Positions 7,536-15,452 are shown, numbered from the stretch's first letter. The stretch: DNA of 64,000 bases from Verrucomicrobiaceae bacterium (GCA_027484055.1 JAIXQH010000028.1:1-64000), one strand, 5' to 3'. Numbers and translations: made by a program. Notes: generated by a model from the letters alone, not told the origin.

Positions 7536-7619
7536 ACAAGCCGTGAGTGGCAACCGGCGACAGCATCTCTAGCTGAATCGGAACTTGATCTCGTCGGTGC
7601 CACCACTCTAACGTTGTGC
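7536..7619 (+). repeat. attC site of cassette 13, split by copy A
   Basis: The rest of the site follows the insertion: AC of R'' at 7536-7537, arms GTGAGTGGCAACCGGCGA and TCGTCGGTGCCACCAC, and R' GTTGTGC at 7613-7619. The left part of R'' (GCACA) is at 7270-7274. Confidence 0.85.
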
Positions 7620-7644
7620 AAAACAATTAACTCTCCCAGCTCCC

Positions 7645-8529
7645 ATGAATGAAGATTCAATGACGATTTCCACCTCTAAACCGCTCAGTCTTGTGCGTCG
7701 CATTGTCCGGTCGCCGCTGGTGTGCATCGGGGTACTTGGATTTCTCCTGCTGATGATGATGGGGCTGAACACCGATGTGATGACCAGCTACGCGGGCGAA
7801 CCGTTCAAGTCTGTGCAACACATCGTGGCATTGGCCATCGCCGGTTTCGCGGTATATTGCGCATATGCATCTTTCATCGAGCAGCGGTCCGTCTCCGAAC
7901 TGGCCTTGCCAGGAATGGGACGTGAGCTCGGGATTGGTCTCCTGATCGGCGCAGGTCTCTACGCGGCCTGCGAGCTGATCCTGATGGCTCTGGGCATCTA
8001 CCGCATCACAGGTTTAAACTCTTTGAGCTTCATGGTCCCAGCGATTGCCATGGCGCTCAGTGCGGGAGTCTTCGAAGAGTTGTTGTTCCGTGGGGTTCTT
8101 TTCCGGTCGGTTGAGACGTGGTTCGGTAGTTGGGCGGCCCTTGTGGTTTCGTCGCTCGCGTTCGGCCTGACCCACCTGATCAACCCGGAGGCCACCTTAG
8201 AGGGCGCAATATTCATCGCCGTCGAGGCCGGGATTCTGCTGGCAGCGGCCTACATGTTAACGCGTCGGCTTTGGTTGAGCATGGGCTTTCATGTTGCGTG
8301 GAACTACACGCAGTCCGCCGTCTTTTCGAGCATCGTCTCCGGCAACGAAGCGGCGCAAGGCCTCATCCGATCCACGGTCAAAGGCCCCGACTTTCTGACG
8401 GGCGGCAACTTTGGGGTGGAGTCGTCCGTGCTATCTCTGCTGCTGTGCACCTCTACGGGAATCGCGATGGTGGTGATGGCGGTCAAGCGGGGCAAGATCG
8501 TTCCACCAATCTGGAAGCGCTCCGCCTGA
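7645..8529 (+). CDS. Cassette 14: CPBP-family intramembrane metalloprotease
   Basis: A 294-residue, eight-helix-type membrane protein. It has the three CPBP (CAAX/Abi) motifs: EExxxR in GVFEELLFRGVLF (about residues 140-152), FGLTHL (about 171-176) and the histidine/asparagine motif GFHVAWNYTQ (about 213-222). These Glu and His residues form the glutamate-intramembrane protease site. Bacterial members are linked to bacteriocin immunity and to processing of membrane substrates; the substrate here is unknown. It is the only array gene that I can assign to an enzyme family. ATG 7645 is 26 bases into the cassette. Confidence 0.88.
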   Translation: MNEDSMTISTSKPLSLVRRIVRSPLVCIGVLGFLLLMMMGLNTDVMTSYAGEPFKSVQHIVALAIAGFAVYCAYASFIEQRSVSELALPGMGRELGIGLLIGAGLYAACELILMALGIYRITGLNSLSFMVPAIAMALSAGVFEELLFRGVLFRSVETWFGSWAALVVSSLAFGLTHLINPEATLEGAIFIAVEAGILLAAAYMLTRRLWLSMGFHVAWNYTQSAVFSSIVSGNEAAQGLIRSTVKGPDFLTGGNFGVESSVLSLLLCTSTGIAMVVMAVKRGKIVPPIWKRSA

Positions 8530-8551
8530 TTCCCCCATAAACCGATGCACA

Positions 8552-8808
8552 ATCGACCCCCCGTGAGGGATTCTCTCTCGGGTCCAACGGCACCCTGCGT
8601 ACGGCTTTGACTGCGTGCCTCCGTTCATACGGGATGGCTTCGCACACTTCAGACTGCCGCTGTAGCCGCCGTTCGGGCAATCCCATAACCCTCCTTCACG
8701 CGATCGCCCTTCCGCGCTTGGCCTCGGGTGGTGGTTTCTTCATTTGATGGTTTGAAATCTCCAAAGGGGACTTGAACCCCATTTACAACGTGCTCATGCT
8801 GGGCACAC
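8552..8808 (-). mobile_element. attC-targeting ORF-less element, copy B
   Basis: Same arrangement as copy A. Removing 8552-8808 joins GCACA (8547-8551) to AC (8809-8810), restoring GCACAAC, the complement of this cassette's start box GTTGTGC. On the minus strand it starts GTGTGCCCAGCATGAGCACG after TTTTGT and ends with a hairpin (CCCGAGAGAGAATCCCTCACGGG) before TCGAT. It is about 80% identical to copy A by eye, with the 5' 60 bases and the segment GCCATCCCGTATGAACGGAGG best kept. Confidence 0.72.
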
Positions 8809-8892
8809 ACAAAACGCTCCACCCAACGGCGGGCAACGTTCCTGTTTGAATTCGGGCTTCCCTCCCCGCCGTGGATGAACTAGACGTTAGTT
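8809..8892 (+). repeat. attC site of cassette 14, split by copy B
   Basis: AC of R'' at 8809-8810, arms CCACCCAACGGCGGG and CCCCGCCGTGGATGA, R' GTTAGTT at 8886-8892. The left part of R'' (GCACA) is at 8547-8551, 257 bases away. Confidence 0.85.
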
Positions 8893-8901
8893 TTAAGAAA
8901 A

Positions 8902-9789
8902 ATGAAGTCATTCATCGCAGCAATAGTAGTATTGTCCTCGGTATTGCTGTTGGATGGTGCCGAGAATAGTAAGCTGGATATTTGGAGCAAAGAAGGTCTT
9001 ACCCAAAAGGAGCGAACTGCACTTGTAGAAGAGTCAAAGAAGAGATCATTTGCTGAGATCGCTCCTGCCCTCCTGAAAGCACTTGTCGACTACCATCCAT
9101 TCTACGGCATCAACCCAATCGGAGACACTCCATGGAACGATGAAGGACTTACCGGACGTGACAGGGTCTACCTGATGGCAAGCGCAGTTTGGCATCACCA
9201 TTTAGCTTCCAGTGACGATTTGAGTAAAGCAAAGGCTTTACTTGCGCTCCTTAAAGATTCATCCCACATGGGAGAGCGAGCTATTCTCATATCCGCTTTA
9301 CTGAACTACCAGTGGTGCCCTGAGGCTGAGAATGTGTTGCTTGAGATAGCCAAAAACACAAAAGAGGATAATAGTATTCGAAGGCTATCCGTTGAAACCT
9401 TACTGAGTCGATGCGATCTCAATACCTACATGCCTCTTGCTGTTGAAATAATACTCGCACATAAAACAGGCTTAGATCGTTGTCAGGCGTTTAATTTCAC
9501 AACAAACCAAGGGAATCGCCTGTTTTCTCTCTCGGAACAAAATAAGCGAAGATTTCTGGCAGAAGGATTCGGCATTATTAACGAATTGCCAGAAAAAGAT
9601 CTCCAGACCGCATATTTTGTGGCTCGACGCTTGGGCTTTGTATTGAGGATTGAGAGCGAATTTGCACCAGACCAGAAGGGCGAAAAATTTCAGGGTAAGC
9701 ATGGTCTGACAGATGAGTTTTTCATCGATACAGTGAAGAACGCGGTCACCTGGTATTCCAAACACGAAAAGGAAGTTAAACTCAACTAA
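8902..9789 (+). CDS. Cassette 15: secreted helical protein, unknown function
   Basis: A 295-residue protein with a signal peptide (residues 1-18, MKSFIAAIVVLSSVLLLD). The mature protein is mostly alpha-helical with short helix pairs (KALLALLKDSSHMGERAILI, then NVLLEIAKNTKED) that look like HEAT-type repeats, but the repeats are too weak to assign. The stop codon TAA overlaps the R'' half-site AACTA and the first base of element copy C. It is the last gene of the array. Confidence 0.7.
   Translation: MKSFIAAIVVLSSVLLLDGAENSKLDIWSKEGLTQKERTALVEESKKRSFAEIAPALLKALVDYHPFYGINPIGDTPWNDEGLTGRDRVYLMASAVWHHHLASSDDLSKAKALLALLKDSSHMGERAILISALLNYQWCPEAENVLLEIAKNTKEDNSIRRLSVETLLSRCDLNTYMPLAVEIILAHKTGLDRCQAFNFTTNQGNRLFSLSEQNKRRFLAEGFGIINELPEKDLQTAYFVARRLGFVLRIESEFAPDQKGEKFQGKHGLTDEFFIDTVKNAVTWYSKHEKEVKLN
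9784..9788 (+). repeat. R'' half-site of cassette 15, end of array
   Basis: AACTA is the first five bases of AACTAAC, the complement of this cassette's start box GTTAGTT (8886-8892). The remaining AC and the rest of the attC are missing because element copy C and the sequence beyond it have replaced them. Confidence 0.75.
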
Positions 9790-9914
9790 TCGGGTCCCCG
9801 GGAGTGATTAGCTCCCGGGTCCCACACCACCCTGCTATGGCTTTGACTCCGTTCCTCCGTCCATGCGGGATGGCTTCGCGGTTTTCTGAGCCGCTACAGC
9901 AGCCGTGGCATTGT
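9789..9914 (-). mobile_element. attC-targeting ORF-less element, truncated copy C
   Basis: The sequence starts at the same R'' position as copies A and B (AACTA|ATCGGG) and carries the same terminal hairpin (CCCGGGAGTGATTAGCTCCCGGG), then TTTGACTCCGTTCCTCCGTC and CATGCGGGATGGCTTCGC. Similarity weakens from about 9885 and is lost by about 9914, so the half corresponding to the GTGAG end is absent, together with the right part of the attC. Confidence 0.65.
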
Positions 9915-10111
9915 AAAAGGCGGTTCCAATCAGACTCGGGCCTTCGACCCGTCGCGAAGCACGATCCAGATGGCTCGCAGATCGGGAACTCCTTGCTCCT
10001 CTAACCAGCGGCTGTGGAGCGCAGATCTCACCAGCCACCTTCTGGTATGAACATTTCGACAAATCTTCATGCATGGCAGTTACCGTCCACCCACGCCCCC
10101 CCCCTGCCGCG
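9915..10111. other. Non-coding junction between array and core genome
   Basis: About 200 bases with no convincing reading frame, no attC box and no tRNA. A run of nine C is at about 10095-10105. This is where the array stops and the leftward core operon begins (its last stop codon is at 10112). Confidence 0.5.
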
Positions 10112-10915
10112 CTACTGAGTTGCGACCTTGACTAGTAGTCCTGCTTTCCGCACATGGCGGAGATTTACTGCGAAGAATAGGCCGGCGATCGTGCCCCAGA
10201 TGAGATTGAGGATGAACGCGTGCTGAATGCTTCCCCAGGGCACCGGCTGTCCAGCGAGCACCGTGCGCATTCCTTCGAAAACTGGCGTGCAGGGCAGCGC
10301 CATCGCGATGGGTTGCAACCACTCGGGCAGCACTGAGACCGGATAGAACACCGAGGCAAGTGGCTGGATGAAAAATGGCACCGCCCATGCCAGACTCTCC
10401 GCTGCTTGGCCGAGTCGCATGATGAGAGCCGTGGAGATCATGCCGAGAAACCAGCCGAAGAGAATCAAGTTTCCAAGAAATGGCAGTAGCCCGAAGCCGA
10501 GGTCGGTGAGGTGAAATTGGTAAGCTAGGGAGGCCACGAGCACGAGCACCAGCAGTGTCACGCCCACCCGTAGCACCCCGACGACGCAGGTGGCGGCCAC
10601 GTATTCGACCGTCCGCACCGGGGCGACGAAGATGTTGAGCAGATTCCGCGTCCAGACGTCTTCGAGAAATGAGATTGAGACGCCTTGTTGGGACCGGAAA
10701 AGCACGTCCCATAGAATCATCCCACCGATGAGATAGGTGATGGCGGTGGGAAACTCCCCCACTCCCTGTTTTTTCAAATAAACCGTGAGAAAGCCCCACA
10801 TGAGTAGATCGACGAGCGGCCAGAAGATCAGCTCGACGAAGCGAACCGGATTCCGCGTATAGAGATAGATGTAGCGCAGCACGAGGGCACTGACGGTGTT
10901 GAAGGAAAAGGGCAT
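10112..10915 (-). CDS. ABC-2 type transporter permease
   Basis: A 267-residue membrane protein starting MPFSFNTVSALVLRYIYLYT. About six hydrophobic helices follow a short cytoplasmic start; YLYTRNPVRFVELIFWPLVD is typical of ABC-2 exporters of the drug/polysaccharide type. It lies 5 bases after the ATPase gene and is surely translated from the same message. Together they form an exporter; the substrate cannot be read from the sequence. Confidence 0.88.
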   Translation of the reverse strand: MPFSFNTVSALVLRYIYLYTRNPVRFVELIFWPLVDLLMWGFLTVYLKKQGVGEFPTAITYLIGGMILWDVLFRSQQGVSISFLEDVWTRNLLNIFVAPVRTVEYVAATCVVGVLRVGVTLLVLVLVASLAYQFHLTDLGFGLLPFLGNLILFGWFLGMISTALIMRLGQAAESLAWAVPFFIQPLASVFYPVSVLPEWLQPIAMALPCTPVFEGMRTVLAGQPVPWGSIQHAFILNLIWGTIAGLFFAVNLRHVRKAGLLVKVATQ

Positions 10916-10920
10916 GGATT

Positions 10921-11682
10921 TCAGAGAGGTTTGAGGCCGATGGCATCGATTTCGCCACGGGCGACTCCGATGAAGAGATCCTCAAGCGAGGAACGGTGAA
11001 AACGCTCGTGCACCTCGCCGGGTGTGCCTTCGGCGAGGACTTTCCCGCCATGGAGGAAGATGAGTCGGTCGCAGACTTCTTCGATGTCGCGCATGTTGTG
11101 GGACGTGTAGAGGATCGAAAGCCCGCGTTCCGCTTGGAGCTTCCGCAGTAATTTCCGGACCCGGTCGGCGATGTCTGGGTCGAGGGAGGCCGTCGGCTCA
11201 TCCAGCAAGAGCAAGCGCGGCTCATTGAGCAGAGCCTTGGCGAGATTCACCCGGGTGGACTCACCCGCGGAGAGTGTGCCCGTGACGGATTTCCGCAGAT
11301 GCGTGATGTCGAGCAGTTCAAGCAGCTCTTCGATGCGTTGTTTCGGCTTGGCCACGCCGTAAAGTCGGGCGAAGACGGTGAGATTTTGCCAGACGAGTAG
11401 GTTCGAGGGTAAGCTGGTGTAGGCGGACGAAAAATTGACCTGTTTGAGGATCTCGATGCGGTGCTTCCACAAGTCCTTGCCGAACATCCGGATCGTGCCG
11501 GAAGTCGGGGTGGTGAGGCCGAGCAGAAGGTTCATGGCAGTGGTTTTCCCCGCGCCATTGACGCCGAGTAAGCCGAGGGATTCCCCTTTCGTCACTTGGA
11601 AGGATAGGCCGTCGAGGGCGGTAGAATCGCCGAAGGTTTTGACGAGTTTGTCGGCCTCTAGGATGACGGTGGAATGATTCAC
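10921..11682 (-). CDS. ABC transporter ATP-binding protein (ABC-2 exporter)
   Basis: A 253-residue ATPase with Walker A GVNGAGKT (residues 40-47), signature LSAGE, Walker B LLLLDEPTAS and the H-loop histidine in YTSHNMRDIEE. It hydrolyses ATP to drive the adjacent permease. The family includes CcmA/NodI-like exporters of drugs, haem and lipopolysaccharides. It is divergent from the adenosine deaminase gene. Confidence 0.92.
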   Translation of the reverse strand: MNHSTVILEADKLVKTFGDSTALDGLSFQVTKGESLGLLGVNGAGKTTAMNLLLGLTTPTSGTIRMFGKDLWKHRIEILKQVNFSSAYTSLPSNLLVWQNLTVFARLYGVAKPKQRIEELLELLDITHLRKSVTGTLSAGESTRVNLAKALLNEPRLLLLDEPTASLDPDIADRVRKLLRKLQAERGLSILYTSHNMRDIEEVCDRLIFLHGGKVLAEGTPGEVHERFHRSSLEDLFIGVARGEIDAIGLKPL

Positions 11683-11814
11683 AGTGTTCGGGTGCTCCTT
11701 GATGTGTGGACTCTGGCCCTCGAGCCGAGCGGTGGCAACCCTTTGCAGACGATTCTGAAGCGCCCTTCGATTTCAGACTCCGTTCTGGGCGCGGAAGCTG
11801 CTATGGTGAGTGCC

Positions 11815-12936
11815 ATGAATGATTTATCCAAGTCACCCGCCTTGAAAGGAAAGGCTTTGACCGCCCATCTCGACATCCGAGCCTTGCCGAAAGTTTTGCT
11901 CCACGAACACCTCGACGGTGGGCTGCGGCCTCGCACCGTGATCGAGCTAGCCCATGAGCAGGGCTACCATGGCTTACCCACGACGGATGCGGGAGAACTC
12001 TCGAAATGGTTCCACCGCGGGGCGCAGCGGGGAAATTTACCGGAATATTTAGAAGGATTTCTTCATACCACTTCGGTGATGCAAACCCCAGAGGCCCTGG
12101 AGCGGGTGGCCTTCGAGTTCATCGAGGATATGCATCAAGACGGCGTGGTTTACGCAGAAATCCGCTTTGCGCCCGTTTTCCACACCGAGCGCGGCTTGAC
12201 CCAGGATGAAGTGGTCGCGGCGGTGGTGGCAGGGCTCAAGCGCGGTGAGGCGACCTACCAAGTCGAATGGGGCCTCATCATTTGCGCGATGCGCCACATG
12301 TCGCCAGATCAATCACTCGAAGCCGCAGAGCTGGCGATCCGCTGCCGGGACATGGGTGTGGTCGGCTTCGACCTTGCTGGGGGAGAAGATGGCTTTCCAC
12401 CGAAGAAACACGTGGCCGCATTCCAGGCGATCGAAAGGGCGAATTTCAACATCACCATCCATGCTGGAGAAGCCTACGGGCCAGAATCGATTTGGCAGGC
12501 CTTGCAGTATTGTGGGGCACACCGCCTGGGCCACGCCACTCGGTTGCGGGATGACATCGAGTTTCTCCCAGACGGCACGATGCGGCTTGGGCGCTTGGCT
12601 CAATACATTCTAGACCGCCGCGTGCCGCTGGAAATGTGCCTGCTGAGCAATCTCCACACCGGGGCATGCGCCAGTTTGCAGGAGCATCCGTTCGGCCAAT
12701 TTTTCCGGAGAGGATTCCGCGTTTGTTTAAATACCGATGACCGCTTGATGAGCGATACGACGATGACCGGGGAAACCACGCTGGCGACGGAGTTGTTTGA
12801 TCTGACATTGAACGATCTTGAGAAGCTCTCGCTCAATGCCATGAAGAGCGCCTTCGCCCCCTTCGACAAGCGCCTCAAGATCATCTTTGAAACGATCAAG
12901 CCCGGCTTCGCCGCAGCGGGTGCGACACTTCCTTAG
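11815..12936 (+). CDS. add: Adenosine deaminase
   Basis: A 373-residue enzyme that converts adenosine to inosine in purine salvage. Metal-binding and catalytic motifs are in order: HEHLDGG near the N-terminus, FDLAGGE, HAGE, HRLGHA, and LNTDDRLMSDT near the C-terminus (the usual NTDDP-type aspartates). The frame is open upstream to 11674, overlapping the divergent ABC gene; ATG 11815 is chosen because homology should start near HLDIRALPKVLLHEHLDGG and GGTGAG precedes it. ATG 11803 is the other candidate. Confidence 0.9.
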   Translation: MNDLSKSPALKGKALTAHLDIRALPKVLLHEHLDGGLRPRTVIELAHEQGYHGLPTTDAGELSKWFHRGAQRGNLPEYLEGFLHTTSVMQTPEALERVAFEFIEDMHQDGVVYAEIRFAPVFHTERGLTQDEVVAAVVAGLKRGEATYQVEWGLIICAMRHMSPDQSLEAAELAIRCRDMGVVGFDLAGGEDGFPPKKHVAAFQAIERANFNITIHAGEAYGPESIWQALQYCGAHRLGHATRLRDDIEFLPDGTMRLGRLAQYILDRRVPLEMCLLSNLHTGACASLQEHPFGQFFRRGFRVCLNTDDRLMSDTTMTGETTLATELFDLTLNDLEKLSLNAMKSAFAPFDKRLKIIFETIKPGFAAAGATLP

Positions 12937-13769
12937 GCTTCTAGCACTTGGAGCGGATAGAGTTGTCCATCTGCGGATTTGAAGACGAACTCAGTCGCGC
13001 CTCTTTTCGCATAGCCGAGCACGTCACGAACGGCACCACGAACTACAGGAGAAATACTCGTCAGCTCACCCGCACCATTTTCCAGGGGGCCGCAGAGGAG
13101 TGGAACTTGTGAATCGCAGACGAAACGAGTGAGGCGCTTGTTGACCTTTCCTGCGGATTTAATCCGTGAAATCACCTCTTGGCCGATGTAACAGCCCTTG
13201 TTGTAAGAACAATCTGTCACATCCAGTGAGGCTTCCGGAGGGAGTAATCCGGCATTCAACTCACGACCCCAAGCGGGAACTCCAGCGCGAATTCGGAGGG
13301 CTTCGAGTGCGTCCCGATCGTATTCCGGGATTTCCAGCAAAGCATCAGTCTGTCCGTTAGGAATCCACCAGTCCATGCCCTTCACACCGTAGCGCTCAGA
13401 CTCACGAGAGATCACACCTGCGGGTGGCTCCAGGATCGGTCCGATCAAATGCGCGAGTCGATAGGTCGAGGTTAGATCCGTGACGGTCACGTCGTCGGCG
13501 ATGAGATAGCGGGTCAAACGGGCTTCTAATACCTCTACCCATTCTGCCAAACCAGACACCCAGAAAACACCTTCAGCCGCTTCCGTTAGGGTGACTCGAA
13601 ATTGAAGTTTCCCTTTCACATCGGTGACACAAGACGGGAGGGCCAAGGTCTGCCCTAACACCCGGCGCACATCTTGTGTCAGTTGACCATTGAGAAACCG
13701 CAAGGCATCCGGCCCACTAAACTCAAGGAGCACGGGTGACCCTAGATCAATACGCTGGGTGTCACTCAT
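12933..13769 (-). CDS. ygfZ: YgfZ/GcvT-like folate-binding protein
   Basis: A 278-residue protein of the YgfZ/COG0354 family, tetrahydrofolate-binding factors that help repair or assemble certain iron-sulfur enzymes. The signature KGCYIGQEVISRI, with the conserved cysteine, is at about residues 190-202. ATG 13769 (MSDTQRIDLGS) is chosen; a longer frame to 13877 lies within the upstream gene. It overlaps the upstream dehydrogenase gene by 8 bases, indicating translational coupling. Its 3' end overlaps the add stop codon region by 4 bases (convergent). Confidence 0.87.
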   Translation of the reverse strand: MSDTQRIDLGSPVLLEFSGPDALRFLNGQLTQDVRRVLGQTLALPSCVTDVKGKLQFRVTLTEAAEGVFWVSGLAEWVEVLEARLTRYLIADDVTVTDLTSTYRLAHLIGPILEPPAGVISRESERYGVKGMDWWIPNGQTDALLEIPEYDRDALEALRIRAGVPAWGRELNAGLLPPEASLDVTDCSYNKGCYIGQEVISRIKSAGKVNKRLTRFVCDSQVPLLCGPLENGAGELTSISPVVRGAVRDVLGYAKRGATEFVFKSADGQLYPLQVLEA

Positions 13770-14613
13770 GGTGTTGAAAGTAAGGTTTAGCGACGACTGA
13801 GTAATCGAACTCACCCAGTCCATCATGCGTGAGCTGTTCCATGCGCTTGGAAACGGCGGTGAGTGCTGGGGTTTCAATCCCCTCAGTCAAGGCAAGCATG
13901 TAACGGGTATCTTTCGCCATGTTGGCGAGCGAGAAATGAGGTTCATAGACCCCTTCCACCATTGCTGGAAATTTCATGGCCGTCAGCGGCGAGGCGCAGG
14001 CATTTTCTCCCACGGCTTGCATCAAGCATTCAGCCGATACGCCATGATGGGTGGCGATTGCGAGCGATTCTGCCATCGCTTGCACCGTGCATGCTGAGAT
14101 TAAATTCGTGGTTAATTTCACCACCGTCGCCGTGCCGATATCACCACAATGAAGGTAACCCCGACTCGTCACTGCTAGATAGTTTCTTACCCGGGTGATC
14201 GACTCAGGATCCCCACCGAGGTAGTAGTATAACTGTCCGTTTTGCGCGGCCAGTTTACTGCCTGTGAATGGGGCATCGAGAAATCCGCACCCGAGCGCTG
14301 CACAACGATCCGCCAGCCAGAGAGTCGTTTCTAAATCTAAAGTTGCATGGTTGAGCAGGAGCTGACCCGGGCGGAGGAACGGCTCGATCCGTTCCATCAA
14401 GTCCTTCACCGCAGGAGCATCCTTCAGATAGATTGAGAGGATCGCAGCACCTGTTACGGCCTCACCAGCAGAGTTCACCTCGCCCAGCAAGCTGCGCCGG
14501 GTGCGACTCCAGCACGCCACTTGCCAACCTGCTTCAGACAGCCTGAGACAGGCACGTGAGCCAATGATCCCAAGACCGAAAATGGCGACTCTGTTGTCGA
14601 TCAAGGCGCTCAT
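13762..14613 (-). CDS. NAD(P)-binding dehydrogenase, 3-hydroxyisobutyrate dehydrogenase family
   Basis: A 283-residue protein. Residues 8-15 contain the Rossmann glycine motif (FGLGIIGSRA), residues 110-140 include FLDAPFTGSKLAAQNGQLYY, close to the conserved DAPVSGG region of beta-hydroxyacid dehydrogenases, and KLTTNL at about 172 holds the catalytic lysine position. It probably reduces or oxidises a small hydroxyacid or a semialdehyde such as glyoxylate/succinic semialdehyde; the substrate is not deducible. Middle gene of a three-gene operon. Confidence 0.85.
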   Translation of the reverse strand: MSALIDNRVAIFGLGIIGSRACLRLSEAGWQVACWSRTRRSLLGEVNSAGEAVTGAAILSIYLKDAPAVKDLMERIEPFLRPGQLLLNHATLDLETTLWLADRCAALGCGFLDAPFTGSKLAAQNGQLYYYLGGDPESITRVRNYLAVTSRGYLHCGDIGTATVVKLTTNLISACTVQAMAESLAIATHHGVSAECLMQAVGENACASPLTAMKFPAMVEGVYEPHFSLANMAKDTRYMLALTEGIETPALTAVSKRMEQLTHDGLGEFDYSVVAKPYFQHHE

Positions 14614-15452
14614 TGTTGGCGTTGCAGGGCGAGTTCCACCAGTTTCGCAGCCTGCTTGCGGATTTCCAACATTTTCTCCGGAGTCGGCTCTTGGCCATCT
14701 TCCAGCGTCATTTCCGTGCGCAGTCCGGCGAGAATATCACGCAGTGCGACATAGTTGGGACGTTCAGAAATCCGAGGCTCCAGTCCTGCAACCGATTCGG
14801 TGTAGTAGTCGGCGATGTCTTCACGCATGACTTTCCTTGCCCGTTCGGTGGAGAATTGTTTATCAACCGCCACCGTGGAAACTTCGAGCGCACGGATCCA
14901 GCCGCCGAGGGAGATTAAATGCGCTAAGTCCGCGTCTTTCAAGCTCACTAACTCTGCCTCAACATCGCGTTGGGTCGAAGAAAGCTCTTTTTTCAACTGC
15001 TCCACATCTTTCTTTTTCGCGCTATCCAGCAAACTCGCCGCGTGGCGATTCACCCGATCTCCCGCGCCGAGAGCCTTGCCGTAGCGCGTGAGGTCTTTGG
15101 CCAACTCTTCCACTTGATCGAGCTGTTCTGCCTGCACCACAAGGAATCCGTCGGCGATGAGAAAGCCCAGCTCGATGGCTAGGTCGGCCCGGTCTTGAGA
15201 CATCCGCGGTGGCATTTTCCGCGCCACTTCTGCGATGGGTAAGGGCATGAGAAACTGCAAGGTATCGAACATTTTGGAAATCGAAGGTGCTGTGAACTCA
15301 TTCACTCCCAGCTCCTCCAGCATGTGAGCGTTGGCGTCCTCCACCAAGTCTTTGGGAATTTCCCCTTTGTCCTCAGCGATCGGTTCCTCTGCCATCAAGG
15401 GCATGCAAATCCAAAACAAAGCCCCCAAGAAGTTTGCGCACATCCATTTCAT
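14610..15452 (-). CDS. Secreted helical protein, unknown function
   Basis: A 280-residue protein with a signal peptide (residues 1-21, cut after LMA). The mature part is highly charged and alpha-helical with coiled-coil-like stretches around residues 100-160 (VVQAEQLDQVEELAKDLTRY). It overlaps the dehydrogenase gene by 4 bases (ATGA) and is first in its operon. I recognise no family; its position suggests co-expression rather than shared function. Confidence 0.75.
   Translation of the reverse strand: MKWMCANFLGALFWICMPLMAEEPIAEDKGEIPKDLVEDANAHMLEELGVNEFTAPSISKMFDTLQFLMPLPIAEVARKMPPRMSQDRADLAIELGFLIADGFLVVQAEQLDQVEELAKDLTRYGKALGAGDRVNRHAASLLDSAKKKDVEQLKKELSSTQRDVEAELVSLKDADLAHLISLGGWIRALEVSTVAVDKQFSTERARKVMREDIADYYTESVAGLEPRISERPNYVALRDILAGLRTEMTLEDGQEPTPEKMLEIRKQAAKLVELALQRQQ

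Larger units (their letters stand above)
101..9788 (+). other. Integron gene-cassette array, distal portion
   Basis: Fifteen small genes, all on the plus strand, are separated by 88-129 bp imperfect palindromes (attC). Each site ends with a GTTNNNN box (R') and starts with an NNNNAAC box (R''). The test of a real cassette is that its R'' complements its own first 7 bases. This holds exactly for cassettes 2 to 11 (for example GTTCGCA/TGCGAAC, GTTCTGA/TCAGAAC, GTTCGGC/GCCGAAC), for cassettes 13 and 14 after removal of an inserted element, and for 5 of 7 bases in cassette 12. Transcription runs rightwards, so attI and the integrase should lie left of the window. The array ends at cassette 15, whose R'' half-site is at 9784-9788. 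Confidence 0.93.

Noticed and set aside
10080-11225. A 381-codon minus-strand frame over the ABC permease and ATPase
   Set aside because: It is a shifted frame of two clear ABC genes; its translation is Arg/Ser/His-rich and has no domain.
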